DNA of 64,000 nucleotides from Ornithinibacter aureus (GCF_009858245.1 NZ_VMSB01000001.1:1984001-2048000), one strand, 5' to 3'. Counted from the first letter of the stretch, positions 18,353 through 27,356 are shown. Numbers and translations are program-made. The notes: generated by a model from the letters alone, not told the origin.

Positions 18353-18745
18353 ATGATCACCGTCGAGCTCGCGCGTGCCCTCATCGGCGCCGGTGTCCTG
18401 TGGGAGCCCGCTGCCGGCGACCGGTTCGTCATCGATGCCGAGCTGCTCACCGGTGAGGTGTTCTGGATCAGCGACCTCACCGTCGAGGTGCAGACCTACC
18501 GCGACCAGTCACTGCTCGGCTTCAACGGCACGACCGAGTGGGCGCTGGACTCGGTGACGCTCGACCAGGCGCTGTGGCTGCCCCGCGAGGACCAGCTGCG
18601 CGAGCTGCTCGGTGACCGCCTCGAGGTGGTGCGACGGCTTGAGGGTGAGTGGGAGCTGACGTATGCCGTCGCGCCGGGCTACGTGCGCACCGTCACCGAT
18701 GTCGACCTCGAGTGCGCGTACGCCAAGGCGATCCTGACCCTGTGA
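18353..18745 (+). CDS. Conserved hypothetical protein, 130 aa
   Basis: A small acidic protein (MITVELARALIGAG...). Homologues in actinobacteria are sometimes labelled pilus assembly CpaE, but nothing here supports that function. The recognisable part is LLTGEVFWISDLTVEV. The ATG at 18353 is 6 nt after CAGAAT, a weak leaderless -10. It converges with the HerA-like ATPase gene. Confidence 0.72.
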   Translation: MITVELARALIGAGVLWEPAAGDRFVIDAELLTGEVFWISDLTVEVQTYRDQSLLGFNGTTEWALDSVTLDQALWLPREDQLRELLGDRLEVVRRLEGEWELTYAVAPGYVRTVTDVDLECAYAKAILTL

Positions 18746-18767
18746 CCCGAGACCGGCCCTGACGGAG

Positions 18768-20429
18768 TCAGCGGCGGCGGCTGGTCCCGAACACCGACCG
18801 GGTGATCTCGCGGCCGATGACCGTGCCCGCCGAACGCAGCATCGACTTGAACGCACTCGACTTCACGACCATGTCGACCATGCCCGGCTCAGCGGCCTTG
18901 CGGCGCTCCTCGGCGGCCCGGGCCTTCTCCGCAGCAGCGGCCTCCTTGGCGGCCTCGCGCGCAGCAGCCTTCTCGGCCGCCAGTCGCTCCTTCTCGGCGG
19001 CAGCAGCGGCCGCGGCCCGGACCTTGGCATTCTCGGCTTCCTGCGCAGCGAGCTTCTCGGCCTCGGTGCGGGCGATCTCGGCCTTGCCGAGCATCTCGGA
19101 GGCCGACTCGCGCTCGAGGTAGGTCGAGTACTTGGCGGCCAGCGGCGACACGGCGACCGCCTCGGTGAGCAGCGCCGGCGGCGACGGGGCCATGAGCGAC
19201 TCGGGGGCGCGCATGCGGGTCCAGGCGACCGGGGTCGGCACCCCCTTGTCGGACAACACCGTCACCACGGCCTCACCGGTGCCGAGCGAGGTCAGCAGCT
19301 CCTCGAGGTCGTAGGCGGTGTTCGGGTAGGTGCGCACCGCAGCCTTGAGCGCCTTCGCGTCGTCCGGGGTGAACGCGCGCAGGGCGTGCTGCACGCGGCT
19401 GCCGAGCTGGGCCAGCACGTCACTCGGCACGTCCTTGGGCGACTGGGTCACGAAGAACACGCCGATCCCCTTGGACCGGATGAGCCGCACGGTCTGCTGA
19501 ATCGCGTCGAGAAACGGCTTGCTCGCCCCGTTGAACAGCAGATGCGCCTCGTCGAAGAAGAAGACGAGCTTCGGCTTGTCGAGGTCCCCGACCTCGGGCA
19601 GGTCGTGGAACAGATCGGCGAGCAGCCACATCAGGAAGGTCGAGAAGAGCTGCGGACGGTTCTGCACCCCGGGCAGCTCGAGCATCGAGATCAGGCCACG
19701 GCCGTCGGGTGCGGTGCGCAGCAGGTCGGCGGTGTCGAACTCGGGGAGGCCGAAGAACACGTCGGCGCCCTGGGCGGAGAAGTTCACCAGCTCACGCAGG
19801 ATCACCCCGGCCGTGACCGACGACAGGCCACCGAGCTCCTTGAGGTCGGCCTTGCCCTCGGGGCTGGTCAGGAACTGCACGACGGCCCTCAGGTCGGGGA
19901 TGGTGTCGAGCCACAGCCCCTTGGTGTCGGCGTAGTGGAAGACCAGGCCGAGGCTGGACTCCTGGGTGGCGTTCAGGCCCATGACCTTCGAGAGCAGGGT
20001 CGGCCCGAACGTCGAGACGCTGGCCCGCACGGGGATGCCGGTGCCCTGCCCGCCGAGCGCGTAGAACTCCACGGGGTACGAGGTCGGCTGCCAGTCCATG
20101 CCGATGTCGGCCGACCGTGAGGTGATCCGCTCCCCCGGTTCACCCGGGGTCGCCATCCCCGACAGGTCGCCCTTGATGTCGGCCAGGAAGACGGGCACTC
20201 CCTGCTCGACGAGCTGCTCTGCCATGAGCTGGAGGGTCTTGGTCTTGCCGGTTCCGGTGGCGCCGGCGACCAGGCCGTGGCGGTTCATCGCCGACAGCGG
20301 GATCCGCACCTTCGCGTCGGGGTGGGCGGTCCCGTCGATGACGGCGGCACCGAACTCCAGGGTCGGGCCCTCGAAGCCGTATCCCGCGCGGATCTCGTCG
20401 AGCTGGCTGGTCTTCACGTTCTCGCTCAC
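18768..20429 (-). CDS. HerA/DUF853-type ATPase
   Basis: A 553-residue P-loop ATPase of the DUF853 (helicase HerA-like) family. Walker A is GATGTGKTKTLQLMAEQL near residue 55 and Walker B is LVFFFDEAHLLFNG near residue 290. QSPKDVPSDVLAQLGSRVQHALRAFTP near residue 330 resembles the sensor and arginine-finger region of hexameric translocases. A C-terminal Ala/Glu/Lys/Arg-rich coiled coil spans about residues 435-520. The role may be DNA processing, but this is unproven. The GTG start is 6 nt after TAGATT. Confidence 0.9.
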   Translation of the reverse strand: MSENVKTSQLDEIRAGYGFEGPTLEFGAAVIDGTAHPDAKVRIPLSAMNRHGLVAGATGTGKTKTLQLMAEQLVEQGVPVFLADIKGDLSGMATPGEPGERITSRSADIGMDWQPTSYPVEFYALGGQGTGIPVRASVSTFGPTLLSKVMGLNATQESSLGLVFHYADTKGLWLDTIPDLRAVVQFLTSPEGKADLKELGGLSSVTAGVILRELVNFSAQGADVFFGLPEFDTADLLRTAPDGRGLISMLELPGVQNRPQLFSTFLMWLLADLFHDLPEVGDLDKPKLVFFFDEAHLLFNGASKPFLDAIQQTVRLIRSKGIGVFFVTQSPKDVPSDVLAQLGSRVQHALRAFTPDDAKALKAAVRTYPNTAYDLEELLTSLGTGEAVVTVLSDKGVPTPVAWTRMRAPESLMAPSPPALLTEAVAVSPLAAKYSTYLERESASEMLGKAEIARTEAEKLAAQEAENAKVRAAAAAAAEKERLAAEKAAAREAAKEAAAAEKARAAEERRKAAEPGMVDMVVKSSAFKSMLRSAGTVIGREITRSVFGTSRRR

Positions 20430-20435
20430 GGCGCC

Positions 20436-20492
20436 AATCTAGTGCGCGTCCGGCACTTCCACCGGGCGGTGCGGCACGACGCGGCATACAGT
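20436..20492. promoter_or_regulatory. Divergent leaderless promoters
   Basis: On the minus strand TAGATT (20436-20441) is 6 nt before the HerA-like GTG. On the plus strand TACAGT (20487-20492) is 6 nt before the GTG at 20499. Both starts therefore show the same leaderless geometry. Confidence 0.65.
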
Positions 20493-20498
20493 GACCCC

Positions 20499-20789
20499 GT
20501 GATCTTCAAGGCAGTCGGCGACAATCGCCCCTACCCGGACCACGGGTACACGACGCGCCAGTGGTCGGGGGTGCCTCCGCGTCTCGTGCGCCTCGACGAG
20601 CTCGTCACGACCAAGCGCGAGCTCGACCTGCAGATGCTCCTCTCGGAGGACTCCACCTTCTACGGCGACCTCTTCGCCCACGTCGTGGAGTGGCAGGGCA
20701 CGCTCTACCTCGAGGACGGCCTCCACCGCGCGCTGCGCGCCGCGCTGCACCAGCGACCGACCCTGCACGCCCGGGTGCTCTCCTTGTGA
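20499..20789 (+). CDS. Small conserved protein (often labelled VapB-like)
   Basis: A 96-residue protein (VIFKAVGDNRPYPDHGYTTRQW...). In related genomes this family is annotated as a VapB-like antitoxin. No PIN-domain toxin lies next to it, so a toxin-antitoxin role is not supported here. The conserved-looking core is PPRLVRLDELVTTKRELDL and WQGTLYLEDGLHRALRAAL. GTG at 20499 follows TACAGT by 6 nt. It probably cotranscribes with the LytR_C and CHAD genes. Confidence 0.75.
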   Translation: MIFKAVGDNRPYPDHGYTTRQWSGVPPRLVRLDELVTTKRELDLQMLLSEDSTFYGDLFAHVVEWQGTLYLEDGLHRALRAALHQRPTLHARVLSL

Positions 20790-20799
20790 TGGAGGTGTG

Positions 20800-21333
20800 A
20801 TGAGCGAGACGTCGGATGCCGTGGACCCCCACGAGCGCCAGCGCCGCCGGTCCCTGATCACCATCGGTGTCGTGCTGCTCGGCCTCTTCTTCGCGTTCTG
20901 GTACGCGTGGTCGTACTACCAGGCCGAGACCGAGGCGGCCGCGGCCCGGCCGCCTGCTGCCACGTGCGCCCCGTTCGACCCCAAGGCGGTTCGGGCCGAG
21001 GACACCACGGTCAACGTCTACAACGCGTCCTCGCGTCAGGGACTTGCGGCATCCGTGTCCAAGTCGCTCACCGAGCGGGGGTTCGTCATCGGCAAGGTCG
21101 CCAACGACCCGACCGAGCGCAAGGCACCCGCCGTCGCCGAGGTCCGCCACGGCCCCGCCGGCGTGGCCCAGGCGAAGCTCCTCCAGTCGACGTTGCCCAA
21201 GGGCACGGTGCTGTTCGCCGACAAGCGAAAGGGCGCCACCGTCGACGTCGCGCTCGGGGCGAAGTACACGGGGCTCGCCCCCGCCGCCACGGCATCCGGC
21301 CTGCCCACCTGCCCCGCACCGTCGGCGTCGTGA
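20800..21333 (+). CDS. LytR C-terminal domain membrane protein
   Basis: A 177-residue protein with one N-terminal TM helix (about residues 20-40) and an extracytoplasmic LytR_C domain. This domain accompanies cell-wall polymer ligases, but the ligase domain itself is absent here. Domain features include TVNVYNASSRQGLAASVSKSL and GTVLFADKRKGATVDVALG. The ATG at 20800 is preceded 4 nt upstream by GGAGG. An in-frame GTG one codon earlier is possible. Its stop overlaps the CHAD gene start. Confidence 0.85.
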   Translation: MSETSDAVDPHERQRRRSLITIGVVLLGLFFAFWYAWSYYQAETEAAAARPPAATCAPFDPKAVRAEDTTVNVYNASSRQGLAASVSKSLTERGFVIGKVANDPTERKAPAVAEVRHGPAGVAQAKLLQSTLPKGTVLFADKRKGATVDVALGAKYTGLAPAATASGLPTCPAPSAS

Positions 21334-22298
21334 CCCCGTGCACCCCCACGCCCTGCAATGACGACGGCGATGACCCCGCGACGATGAGCGCCCTCGTCGA
21401 CCTCGGCACCGACGCGCTCCCCCGCAAGGCGCGGCCGATCTCGCTCTCGGCGCAGATGAGCGCGCGGACGGCCTTCGCGGCCGTGGCCACCGAGTGCACG
21501 GAGCACTGGCGCACCAACGAGGCCCGACTGGTGCACTCGCGGGCGATGCCGCACCTGCACCAGACCCGGGTCGGCATCCGCCGGCTGAGGTGCGCGGTGT
21601 CGCTGTTCCGGCCCGTCCTGGGGAAGCAGTCGCCCGTGGTGGAGGCTGCGCACGCCATCCGGGAACTCGCCCTGCCGTTCGGCCACGCCCGTGACCTCGA
21701 CGTGCTGCTCGCCGGGGAGGTCCTCGACGGCCGCCACGAGCGCGAGGTCGCGGCACTCTGGCAGGCCCGTGAGTCCGCGTACGACGAGGTGCTGCACATC
21801 CTCGGACGGCCACGCTGGCGCAGGGCCAGCGCGCACATCGACCGCGCCCTGCTCGGTGTGCCGTGGCTCCTGGGTGACGACCCGCCCGTGGGTGAGCTGG
21901 CCGCGAGCGCCCTCGACAAGCGCTGGCGCCGTGTCGCCGGGCAGCACGACCACATCGCCGAGATGTCTCCGGCCGACCGCCACCGGGTGCGCATCGAGGC
22001 CAAGAAGCTGCGGTACGGGTGCGAGTTCTTCGCCTCCCTCTACCCTCAGGGCTCGGATGCCGGGGGCGGGCTTCGCGTGGTGACGAGCAGCGGCGAGGTG
22101 CTCACCGGGCCACTGGCCTACGCCTGGTACGTCGAGGACGTGCAGTCGGCGCTGGGGGCCGTCAACGACCACCACATCGCCGACACCTTGCTGCGGTCGG
22201 TGGGAGCCCGGGCTCCTGAGGTCGACGAGGCAGCCCTGGTGGAGGCCGGTGTCGCGGCCTGCGAACGGCTGGCCGCGATCGAGCCCTTCTGGCGCTGA
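21330..22298 (+). CDS. CHAD domain protein
   Basis: A 322-residue alpha-helical CHAD protein. CHAD domains bind inorganic polyphosphate through conserved His and basic residues. Visible motifs are HLHQTRVGIRRLRCAV and HRVRIEAKKLRYGCEFF, and the protein is rich in His/Arg. The GTG at 21330 overlaps the previous stop as GTGA and was preferred for coupling. An ATG at 21384 would remove a Pro/Asp-rich 18-residue leader and is a fair alternative. There is no adjacent polyphosphate kinase. Confidence 0.85.
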   Translation: MTPCTPTPCNDDGDDPATMSALVDLGTDALPRKARPISLSAQMSARTAFAAVATECTEHWRTNEARLVHSRAMPHLHQTRVGIRRLRCAVSLFRPVLGKQSPVVEAAHAIRELALPFGHARDLDVLLAGEVLDGRHEREVAALWQARESAYDEVLHILGRPRWRRASAHIDRALLGVPWLLGDDPPVGELAASALDKRWRRVAGQHDHIAEMSPADRHRVRIEAKKLRYGCEFFASLYPQGSDAGGGLRVVTSSGEVLTGPLAYAWYVEDVQSALGAVNDHHIADTLLRSVGARAPEVDEAALVEAGVAACERLAAIEPFWR

Positions 22299-22302
22299 AC
22301 CC

Positions 22303-22364
22303 ACGACTTATTGCACTCCAGCCACCCGTCAGCGCTCTGACACCAGGACGTATTGCGCTGTGCC
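22303..22364. repeat. Short duplicated word at the ROK gene breakpoint
   Basis: Two imperfect direct copies, GACTTATTGCACT (22304-22316) and GACGTATTGCGCT (22347-22359), are 43 nt apart. They lie exactly where the N-terminal part of the downstream ROK gene is missing, so the repeat and the truncation may be connected. Confidence 0.5.
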
Positions 22365-22369
22365 AGTCC

Positions 22370-23209
22370 GTGCTCGACCAGGTGGCCAAGACGTCGCGAT
22401 CACTGCTCAAGAGCGCCGGGCGCACCCGGGCCGAGCTCGCCGGGGTCGGGATCGGGCTGCCGGGCCCCGTCGAGCACTCCACCGGGCGACCGGTGCTGCC
22501 GCCGATCATGCCCGGCTGGGACAACTACGACGTGCCGGGCCACGTGATGGCGGCCCTGGGCGGGCCCGTTCTCGTCGACAACGACGTCAACATCATGGCT
22601 CTGGGCGAGCACGCGACGATGTACCCCCACATCGAGCAGATGCTCTTCGTCAAGGTGGCGACCGGCATCGGCGCCGGCATCATCAGTGGGGGCCGCCTCC
22701 ACCGGGGAGCCCAGGGCACGGCGGGCGACCTCGGACACGTCGCCGCGTTGCACGGCGGGGACACCCGCTGCACCTGCGGCAACCTCGGGTGCCTCGAGGC
22801 CGTCGCGAGCGGCCCGGCGATCGTGCGGGCCCTGCGTGAACGCGGGGTCGACCTCCAGGACAGCAGCGATCTCATCCGACTGGCCAAGGCCGGCGACCTT
22901 GCGGCGGCCACGGCCATCCGTGACGCCGGCCGCGAGATCGGGCACGTCCTCGCGACCTGCGTCAGCCTGCTCAACCCGTCCGTGATCGTCGTCGGAGGAC
23001 GACTCGCGCAGTCCGCCGAGAGCCTGCTCGCCGGCATCCGAGAGGTCGTCTACGGACGGTCCCTGCCGCTCGCGACGGGCGACCTGCAGATCGTCGCGTC
23101 TCGCACGGCCGGCCACGCGGGTGTCATCGGAGCGGCGACCATGGTCGTGCAGCACGTGCTGTCGGTCGAGCAGGTCGAGCACCAGCTCGCCGCTGCGGCC
23201 GCCGGCTGA
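22370..23209 (+). pseudogene. 5'-truncated ROK family gene
   Basis: The open frame covers the C-terminal two thirds of a ROK regulator or sugar kinase: GVGIGLPGPVEHSTGRPVLPP, LVDNDVNIMALGEH, the zinc-binding CTCGNLGCLE with its upstream His, and TAGHAGVIGAATMV. Family members have about 300 residues as kinases, or about 390 with an N-terminal helix-turn-helix. Here the first phosphate-binding motif (DxGxT type) and any HTH are absent, and the frame begins abruptly at an in-frame GTG. ATP binding should therefore be lost. It follows the CHAD gene by 71 nt containing a short repeat. Confidence 0.75.
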
Positions 23210-23225
23210 GGCCCCGGCCTCGAGC

Positions 23226-23858
23226 TCAGCCGGCCCAGCGTGGCGCCGCGGCCAGCTTCTCGACCGCGGCCATCGCGTCAGCGTGGGCCTGCTCGCGCAG
23301 CACCGGGTGGTCCAGCGGTTGGGCGTGCACGAACTCGGCGTCGGTCACCCCGATGAAGCCGAAGATGGCGCGCAGGTAGGGCTCCTGGAAGTCGTAGGCC
23401 CCCATCGGGCCCGAGGGAGAGTAGTCCGACCCCCGCGAGGTGATGCACACCATCGACGTGCCCTGGACGAGCGGGGAGGGGTAGCCACCCTCGAAGGAGA
23501 ACGTGTAGCCCGGCTGGATGATGCAGTCGATCCAGTGCTTGAGCTGGTGGGGGAGGCCGAAGTTCCACATCGGGGTCGTGATCAGGCACAGGTCGGCCGA
23601 GACGAAGTCCTCGATGAGGGCCTCCACGAACGGCCACGTCCGTGCAGCATCACGGTCGACCGGGAGCCCCTGCATCAGCCGGTACTTCGTGCTCGCGATC
23701 GTGTCGTCGATCGTCGGGAGCGTCGTGGTGGACAGGTCGAGCTCCTGGACGGTCAGGTCGGGTCGGACCTTGGCCAGGTGGCCCAGGAATGCACGCGAGA
23801 AGGGGAGGGTCTGGGAGTGCTCGCCGCGCGGAGTGGCGATCACGTGCAGGATCTTCAT
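23226..23858 (-). CDS. FMN-dependent NADH-azoreductase / NAD(P)H quinone reductase
   Basis: A flavodoxin-like oxidoreductase of 210 residues resembling AzoR, which reduces quinones and azo bonds with NADH. The N-terminus MKILHVIATPRGEHSQTLPFSRAF is the usual FMN-phosphate site, and TTPMWNFGLPHQLKHWIDCI is the hallmark central motif. ITSRGSDYSP follows. The ATG at 23856-23858 is preceded by GGAGCG. The gene stands alone. Confidence 0.92.
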   Translation of the reverse strand: MKILHVIATPRGEHSQTLPFSRAFLGHLAKVRPDLTVQELDLSTTTLPTIDDTIASTKYRLMQGLPVDRDAARTWPFVEALIEDFVSADLCLITTPMWNFGLPHQLKHWIDCIIQPGYTFSFEGGYPSPLVQGTSMVCITSRGSDYSPSGPMGAYDFQEPYLRAIFGFIGVTDAEFVHAQPLDHPVLREQAHADAMAAVEKLAAAPRWAG

Positions 23859-24014
23859 GGGTTGGCGCTCCGGGGTGACGAGGACCCGAAGGCCCGATTG
23901 TTGACAGTTCACCCACGCTAGGGGTCGGCGCCACGAGGCCACGATGGCTCGATCGGGGGGTCGTTTCCGGGCGCGCGCGTGCGGGTCACGGCATCCCTCG
24001 CCACCCGCCAACGC

Positions 24015-24043
24015 AAAAACCCCGGTCGCAGAGCTCCCGGGGT
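24015..24043 (-). terminator. Intrinsic terminator of tRNA-Ser(CGA)
   Basis: On the minus strand ACCCCGG (24037-24043) pairs with CCGGGGT (24019-24025) and is followed by a TTTT run. Outer ACGCA/TGCGT arms (24011-24015 and 24046-24050) can extend the stem. It begins within 10 nt of the tRNA 3' end. Confidence 0.85.
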
Positions 24044-24050
24044 CATGCGT

Positions 24051-24140
24051 TGGCGGTGGCGGTGGGATTTGAACCCACGGTGGGCTTGCACCCACACACG
24101 CTTTCGAGGCGTGCTCCTTAGGCCGCTCGGACACGCCACC
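24051..24140 (-). tRNA. tRNA-Ser(CGA)
   Basis: A class II tRNA. The acceptor GGTGGCG pairs with CGCCACC, the anticodon arm is CACGC-CTCGAAA-GCGTG giving anticodon CGA, the variable arm is long, and the T-arm is GTGGGTTCAAATCCCAC. The discriminator is G and CCA is encoded. Confidence 0.97.
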
Positions 24141-24191
24141 GCCGGGAAGGTTACCCGAGGCGAGTGCCCGCCTCTAAATCGTGTCCTGTCT

Positions 24192-24446
24192 TCAGGCTCG
24201 CTTGGTGACGGCCTTGACGACGAAGAGCAGGATGACGGCACCGAGCAGGGCGGTGAGGAAGCTCGCGATGATGCCCGCGCCGGCCATGTCCATGCCGAGC
24301 ACGCCGAGCAGCCAACCGCCGAGCAGGCCGCCGACGATGCCGACGACGATGTTGAGGATGATGCCCTGCTGTCCGTCGGTGTTCATGATCTTGCTCGCGA
24401 CCCAGCCGGCGAGACCGCCGATGATGATCCAGCCGATGATGCCCAT
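24192..24446 (-). CDS. GlsB/YeaQ/YmgE family membrane protein
   Basis: An 84-residue protein of the GlsB/YeaQ family of small stress-associated membrane proteins. Three hydrophobic segments cover most of its length (MGIIGWIIIGGLAGWVASKI, a Gly-rich middle helix and a C-terminal helix ending LLFVVKAV). The start is the ATG at 24444-24446, with GAAAGG about 10 nt upstream. About 150 nt of upstream sequence contain no gene. Confidence 0.9.
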   Translation of the reverse strand: MGIIGWIIIGGLAGWVASKIMNTDGQQGIILNIVVGIVGGLLGGWLLGVLGMDMAGAGIIASFLTALLGAVILLFVVKAVTKRA

Positions 24447-24603
24447 GAGGGTGTTGCCTTTCGTGGTGGTACCAGGGCCCGGATCGGGACCTGCGGCGGG
24501 GAACGCTACCCGCGCACCTCGGCCGAATCGCTGGGACGAACACACTGATTTCAGATTCATCCACCCGCGACGGCTGGTCTGCGCGGAGACTCAGCGCGCA
24601 GGG

Positions 24604-25080
24604 TCAGCGCGGTGGCCGGTGCCCGTCGAAGAAGCGCCGCACGACGTCGCCACACTCCTGTTCGAGCACACCGCCGACCACCTCGGCACGGTGCGTGGCC
24701 CGGCGGTCGCGCAGCACGTCCCACACCGACCCGCAGGCCCCGAGCTTGGGATCCCACGCGCCAAGCACCACCCGATCGACGCGGGCCAGCATGGCGGCCC
24801 CCGCACACATCGGGCACGGCTCCATGGTCACCACGAGGGTGCAGCCAGCCAGGCGCCAGGAGCCCAACCGCGCGGCCGCGGCCCGGATCGCGACGACCTC
24901 GGCATGGGCGCTCGGGTCGCCGTCGCGTTCGCGCTGGTTCCAGCCCTCCCCGAGCAGCTCACCCGAACCCGACACGACGACGGCACCGACGGGCACGTCA
25001 CCCGCCTGCGCCGCACGCTCGGCGAGGGTCAGCGCATGACGCATCCACCCGGCATCCGAGGGGTGGGGTGGTGGGGTCAC
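24604..25080 (-). CDS. tadA: tRNA adenosine(34) deaminase
   Basis: Converts A34 to inosine in tRNA-Arg(ACG). The 158-residue length is normal. The zinc site has HAEV (His plus catalytic Glu) and PCPMC. VPVGAVVV and GAWDPKLGACGS are also typical of TadA. The GTG start is divergent from upp, only 16 nt apart, so the promoters overlap. A cytosine deaminase of the same superfamily is less likely given the TadA-specific motifs. Confidence 0.93.
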   Translation of the reverse strand: MTPPPHPSDAGWMRHALTLAERAAQAGDVPVGAVVVSGSGELLGEGWNQRERDGDPSAHAEVVAIRAAAARLGSWRLAGCTLVVTMEPCPMCAGAAMLARVDRVVLGAWDPKLGACGSVWDVLRDRRATHRAEVVGGVLEQECGDVVRRFFDGHRPPR

Positions 25081-25084
25081 GCGC

Positions 25085-25090
25085 TAAGTT
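25085..25090 (+). promoter_or_regulatory. -10 element of upp (leaderless)
   Basis: TAAGTT is 6 nt before the upp ATG. The whole tadA-upp intergenic space is 16 nt. Confidence 0.6.
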
Positions 25091-25096
25091 TCACCC

Positions 25097-25738
25097 ATGC
25101 GCGTCATCAACCCGGACCACCGGCTCATCGCCCACAAGCTGACCTACCTCCGGGACAAGCGGACCGACTCCCCCACCTTCCGCCGCCTGGCTGAGGAACT
25201 GATGACGCTCCTCGCCTACGAGGCGACGCGTGAGGTGCGCATCGAACCCTTCGAGATAGAGACGCCGGTGGGCCCGACGACCGGCATCAAGCTGAGCAAC
25301 CCCAAGCCGCTCATCGTGCCGATCCTGCGCGCGGGCCTCGGGATGCTCGAGGGCATGGTGCGCCTGCTGCCCAGCGCCGAGGTCGGCTTCCTCGGCATGC
25401 AGCGCGACGAGGAGACCCTCGAGGCGATCACCTACGCCAACCGCCTCCCGGACGACCTGTCGGGCCGTCAGGTCTACGTGCTCGACCCGATGCTCGCGAC
25501 CGGTGGCTCGATGGCCGACGCCATCAAGTTTCTTGTCGACCGCGGCGCGAACGACATCACCGCGGTCACGCTGCTGAGCGCACCCGAGGGCATCGCGCAC
25601 CTCCAGGCCGCCCTGGCCGACGTCGCGCCTCCGATCACCCTGGTCACCGGGGCGATCGACGAGCGCCTCAACGAGAACGGCTACATCGTGCCGGGGCTCG
25701 GCGACGCAGGTGACCGCCTGTACGGCCTGGCCCAGTAG
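25097..25738 (+). CDS. upp: Uracil phosphoribosyltransferase
   Basis: Salvages uracil to UMP using PRPP. The 213 residues match the family length. The PRPP-binding loop is [16 protein letters not shown], the Arg-containing early loop is [15 protein letters not shown], and the uracil-binding tail is [13 protein letters not shown]. It stands divergent from tadA. Confidence 0.96.
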   Translation: MRVINPDHRLIAHKLTYLRDKRTDSPTFRRLAEELMTLLAYEATREVRIEPFEIETPVGPTTGIKLSNPKPLIVPILRAGLGMLEGMVRLLPSAEVGFLGMQRDEETLEAITYANRLPDDLSGRQVYVLDPMLATGGSMADAIKFLVDRGANDITAVTLLSAPEGIAHLQAALADVAPPITLVTGAIDERLNENGYIVPGLGDAGDRLYGLAQ

Positions 25739-25893
25739 CGCCACCACGACGCGACGCCACCACCACGAGATCGGATGCCGTCGACGATCGACACGCCGGA
25801 CAGCACGCCTCAGTCGTCACATCCGTCACATCTGACACGATGGCGTCTGCGGCGTGCGCTCGGCACGCCCCCCTATGGAGACAAGGACGTGAC

Positions 25894-26061
25894 ATGCCCC
25901 CGGTCAAGAAGATCGTGATGTGGCTCCTTGTCATCTTCCTGCTCTACGCCATCCTCACCTCGCCCAACAGCGCCGCCGACATCTTCAACTCGGTGTGGGA
26001 CATCATCACCAACGGCGTGAAGAACATCGCGAGGTTCTTCGACGCACTGCTTCGAGGCTGA
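25894..26061 (+). CDS. Small single-TM protein
   Basis: A 55-residue protein: charged start MPPVKK, one TM segment (about residues 6-22) and an amphipathic C-terminal part rich in Phe, Ile and Asn. AAGGA lies about 6 nt before the ATG. The stop is immediately followed by the GTG of a PH-domain membrane protein, so the two probably act together. No family recognised. Confidence 0.7.
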   Translation: MPPVKKIVMWLLVIFLLYAILTSPNSAADIFNSVWDIITNGVKNIARFFDALLRG

Positions 26062-26062
26062 C

Positions 26063-27142
26063 GTGGCGCGGCGGCCGCGGCTCGACCGCGACCTCGACCG
26101 CTCCCTCGTTCCCGGCGAGCGCGCGATCGTCGCGGTCCGCCACCACTGGTTGTCGCTGTCCCGCGAGATCGGCGCAGCCGTTGCGGCCACCGTGCTCGCG
26201 TTCGTCGTCGACGTCAAGGTGCCGACCAGCGAGGGCGGGCCGATGCTGCTGCACAACCTCAGCCTGCTCCTGTGGTGGGGTGCGATGGCGTGGCTGGCCT
26301 GGACGTGGCTGAACTGGCGCCGCGAGTGGTTCGTCGCCACGGACAAGCGCTTTCTGCTCTTCTACGGCTTCATCCGCCGCAAGGTCGCGATGATGCCGCT
26401 CACGAAGGTCACGGACATGACCTTCGACCAGTCACTGCTCGGCCGGATCGTCGGCTACGGCACGTTCGTCATGGAGTCGGCCGGCCAGGGGCAGGCCCTC
26501 TCCGTCGTCGCCTACGTGCCGAACGCGCAGGTCCACTACCAGGCGATCTGCTCCGAGCTGTTCGGCACCACCGTCGCTGAGGCCGAGGCGCAGGAGGAGG
26601 GCGGACAAGGGTCGCCCGGAGGCGGCGGCGGCTCGGGAGGGCCCCGTGGTGGTGGCGGCTGGGACGGTCCGGGCGGCGGGCACGGCCCCGACGGCGGCCC
26701 CCTGGCCGGCGGGAGCGGGCCCTCGGTGGTGCACGCCCCGGCGAGCGTGCGCTCGGACCCGACCGCCGACCCGATCCAGCGAAACCCCCAGGAGTCCTGG
26801 TACCGCAGCTCCAACCTGGGCGCTCCGTCGAGGCGGCTTCGCGACACCGGTGAGATCCCGGTCGTCGGCGCGGCCGGATCGCAGGGCTCGGCGGGTGGAA
26901 CGAGCGGGGTCGCGAGGGCCTCAAGGGGTGGGGCTGTCTGGGCTCCGTGGGCGCTCGAGGCCGACGACGTGCAGCCTGGAGCGTCACAGGGCGACCACCG
27001 CGCTGCTGGTGACGAGGACGCCGACCCGCGTCACGGCATCCGCGGTCGTGATACTCGCGGCAACCACGACCGCGACGACGACCGGGGCAGCCAGGCGCGA
27101 GAGATCCCGCTCTACCCGCCGGCCGAGTGGTCTGCGAGCTGA
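26063..27142 (+). CDS. Membrane PH-domain (bPH2/YdbT-like) protein with Gly-rich tail
   Basis: A 359-residue protein. Residues 1-170 form a bacterial PH (bPH2) module: two TM helices (about residues 35-52 and 65-85) are followed by WFVATDKRFLLFYGFIRRKVAMMPLTKVTDMTF, the typical first PH strand set. From about residue 175 the protein becomes a long low-complexity tail rich in Gly, Pro, Asp and Arg, probably disordered and cytoplasmic. The GTG start follows the preceding stop by 1 nt. Function unknown; membrane organisation is a guess. Confidence 0.8.
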   Translation: MARRPRLDRDLDRSLVPGERAIVAVRHHWLSLSREIGAAVAATVLAFVVDVKVPTSEGGPMLLHNLSLLLWWGAMAWLAWTWLNWRREWFVATDKRFLLFYGFIRRKVAMMPLTKVTDMTFDQSLLGRIVGYGTFVMESAGQGQALSVVAYVPNAQVHYQAICSELFGTTVAEAEAQEEGGQGSPGGGGGSGGPRGGGGWDGPGGGHGPDGGPLAGGSGPSVVHAPASVRSDPTADPIQRNPQESWYRSSNLGAPSRRLRDTGEIPVVGAAGSQGSAGGTSGVARASRGGAVWAPWALEADDVQPGASQGDHRAAGDEDADPRHGIRGRDTRGNHDRDDDRGSQAREIPLYPPAEWSAS

Positions 27143-27311
27143 GGTCCGGCACCATCACTGGCTCACTCGGCTCGGTTCAACTCGGAGAGGGCCGACCGGT
27201 GGGTACCCCTCCAGCAATCCTTGCTCCGGTCAAGGAATCCCTTGCGCCGCGCAAGAGGGTCCCACAGAGACCCCCCATGTCCCCGCTCACAGGAAGCGCC
27301 GCGCCCGAAAA

Positions 27312-27356
27312 CGTGCCGGTCAGGGGCGCAGACCCGCGTGCCGGTCAGGGGCGCAG
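27312..27356. repeat. 20-bp direct repeat spanning the purF stop
   Basis: CGTGCCGGTCAGGGGCGCAG occurs at 27312-27331 and again at 27337-27356. The second copy contains the purF stop codon and last codons. It looks like a local duplication of the gene end. Confidence 0.8.

Noticed and set aside
20499-20789. VapBC-type toxin-antitoxin pair
   Set aside because: No PIN-domain or other toxin gene adjoins it; neighbours are LytR_C and HerA-like genes.
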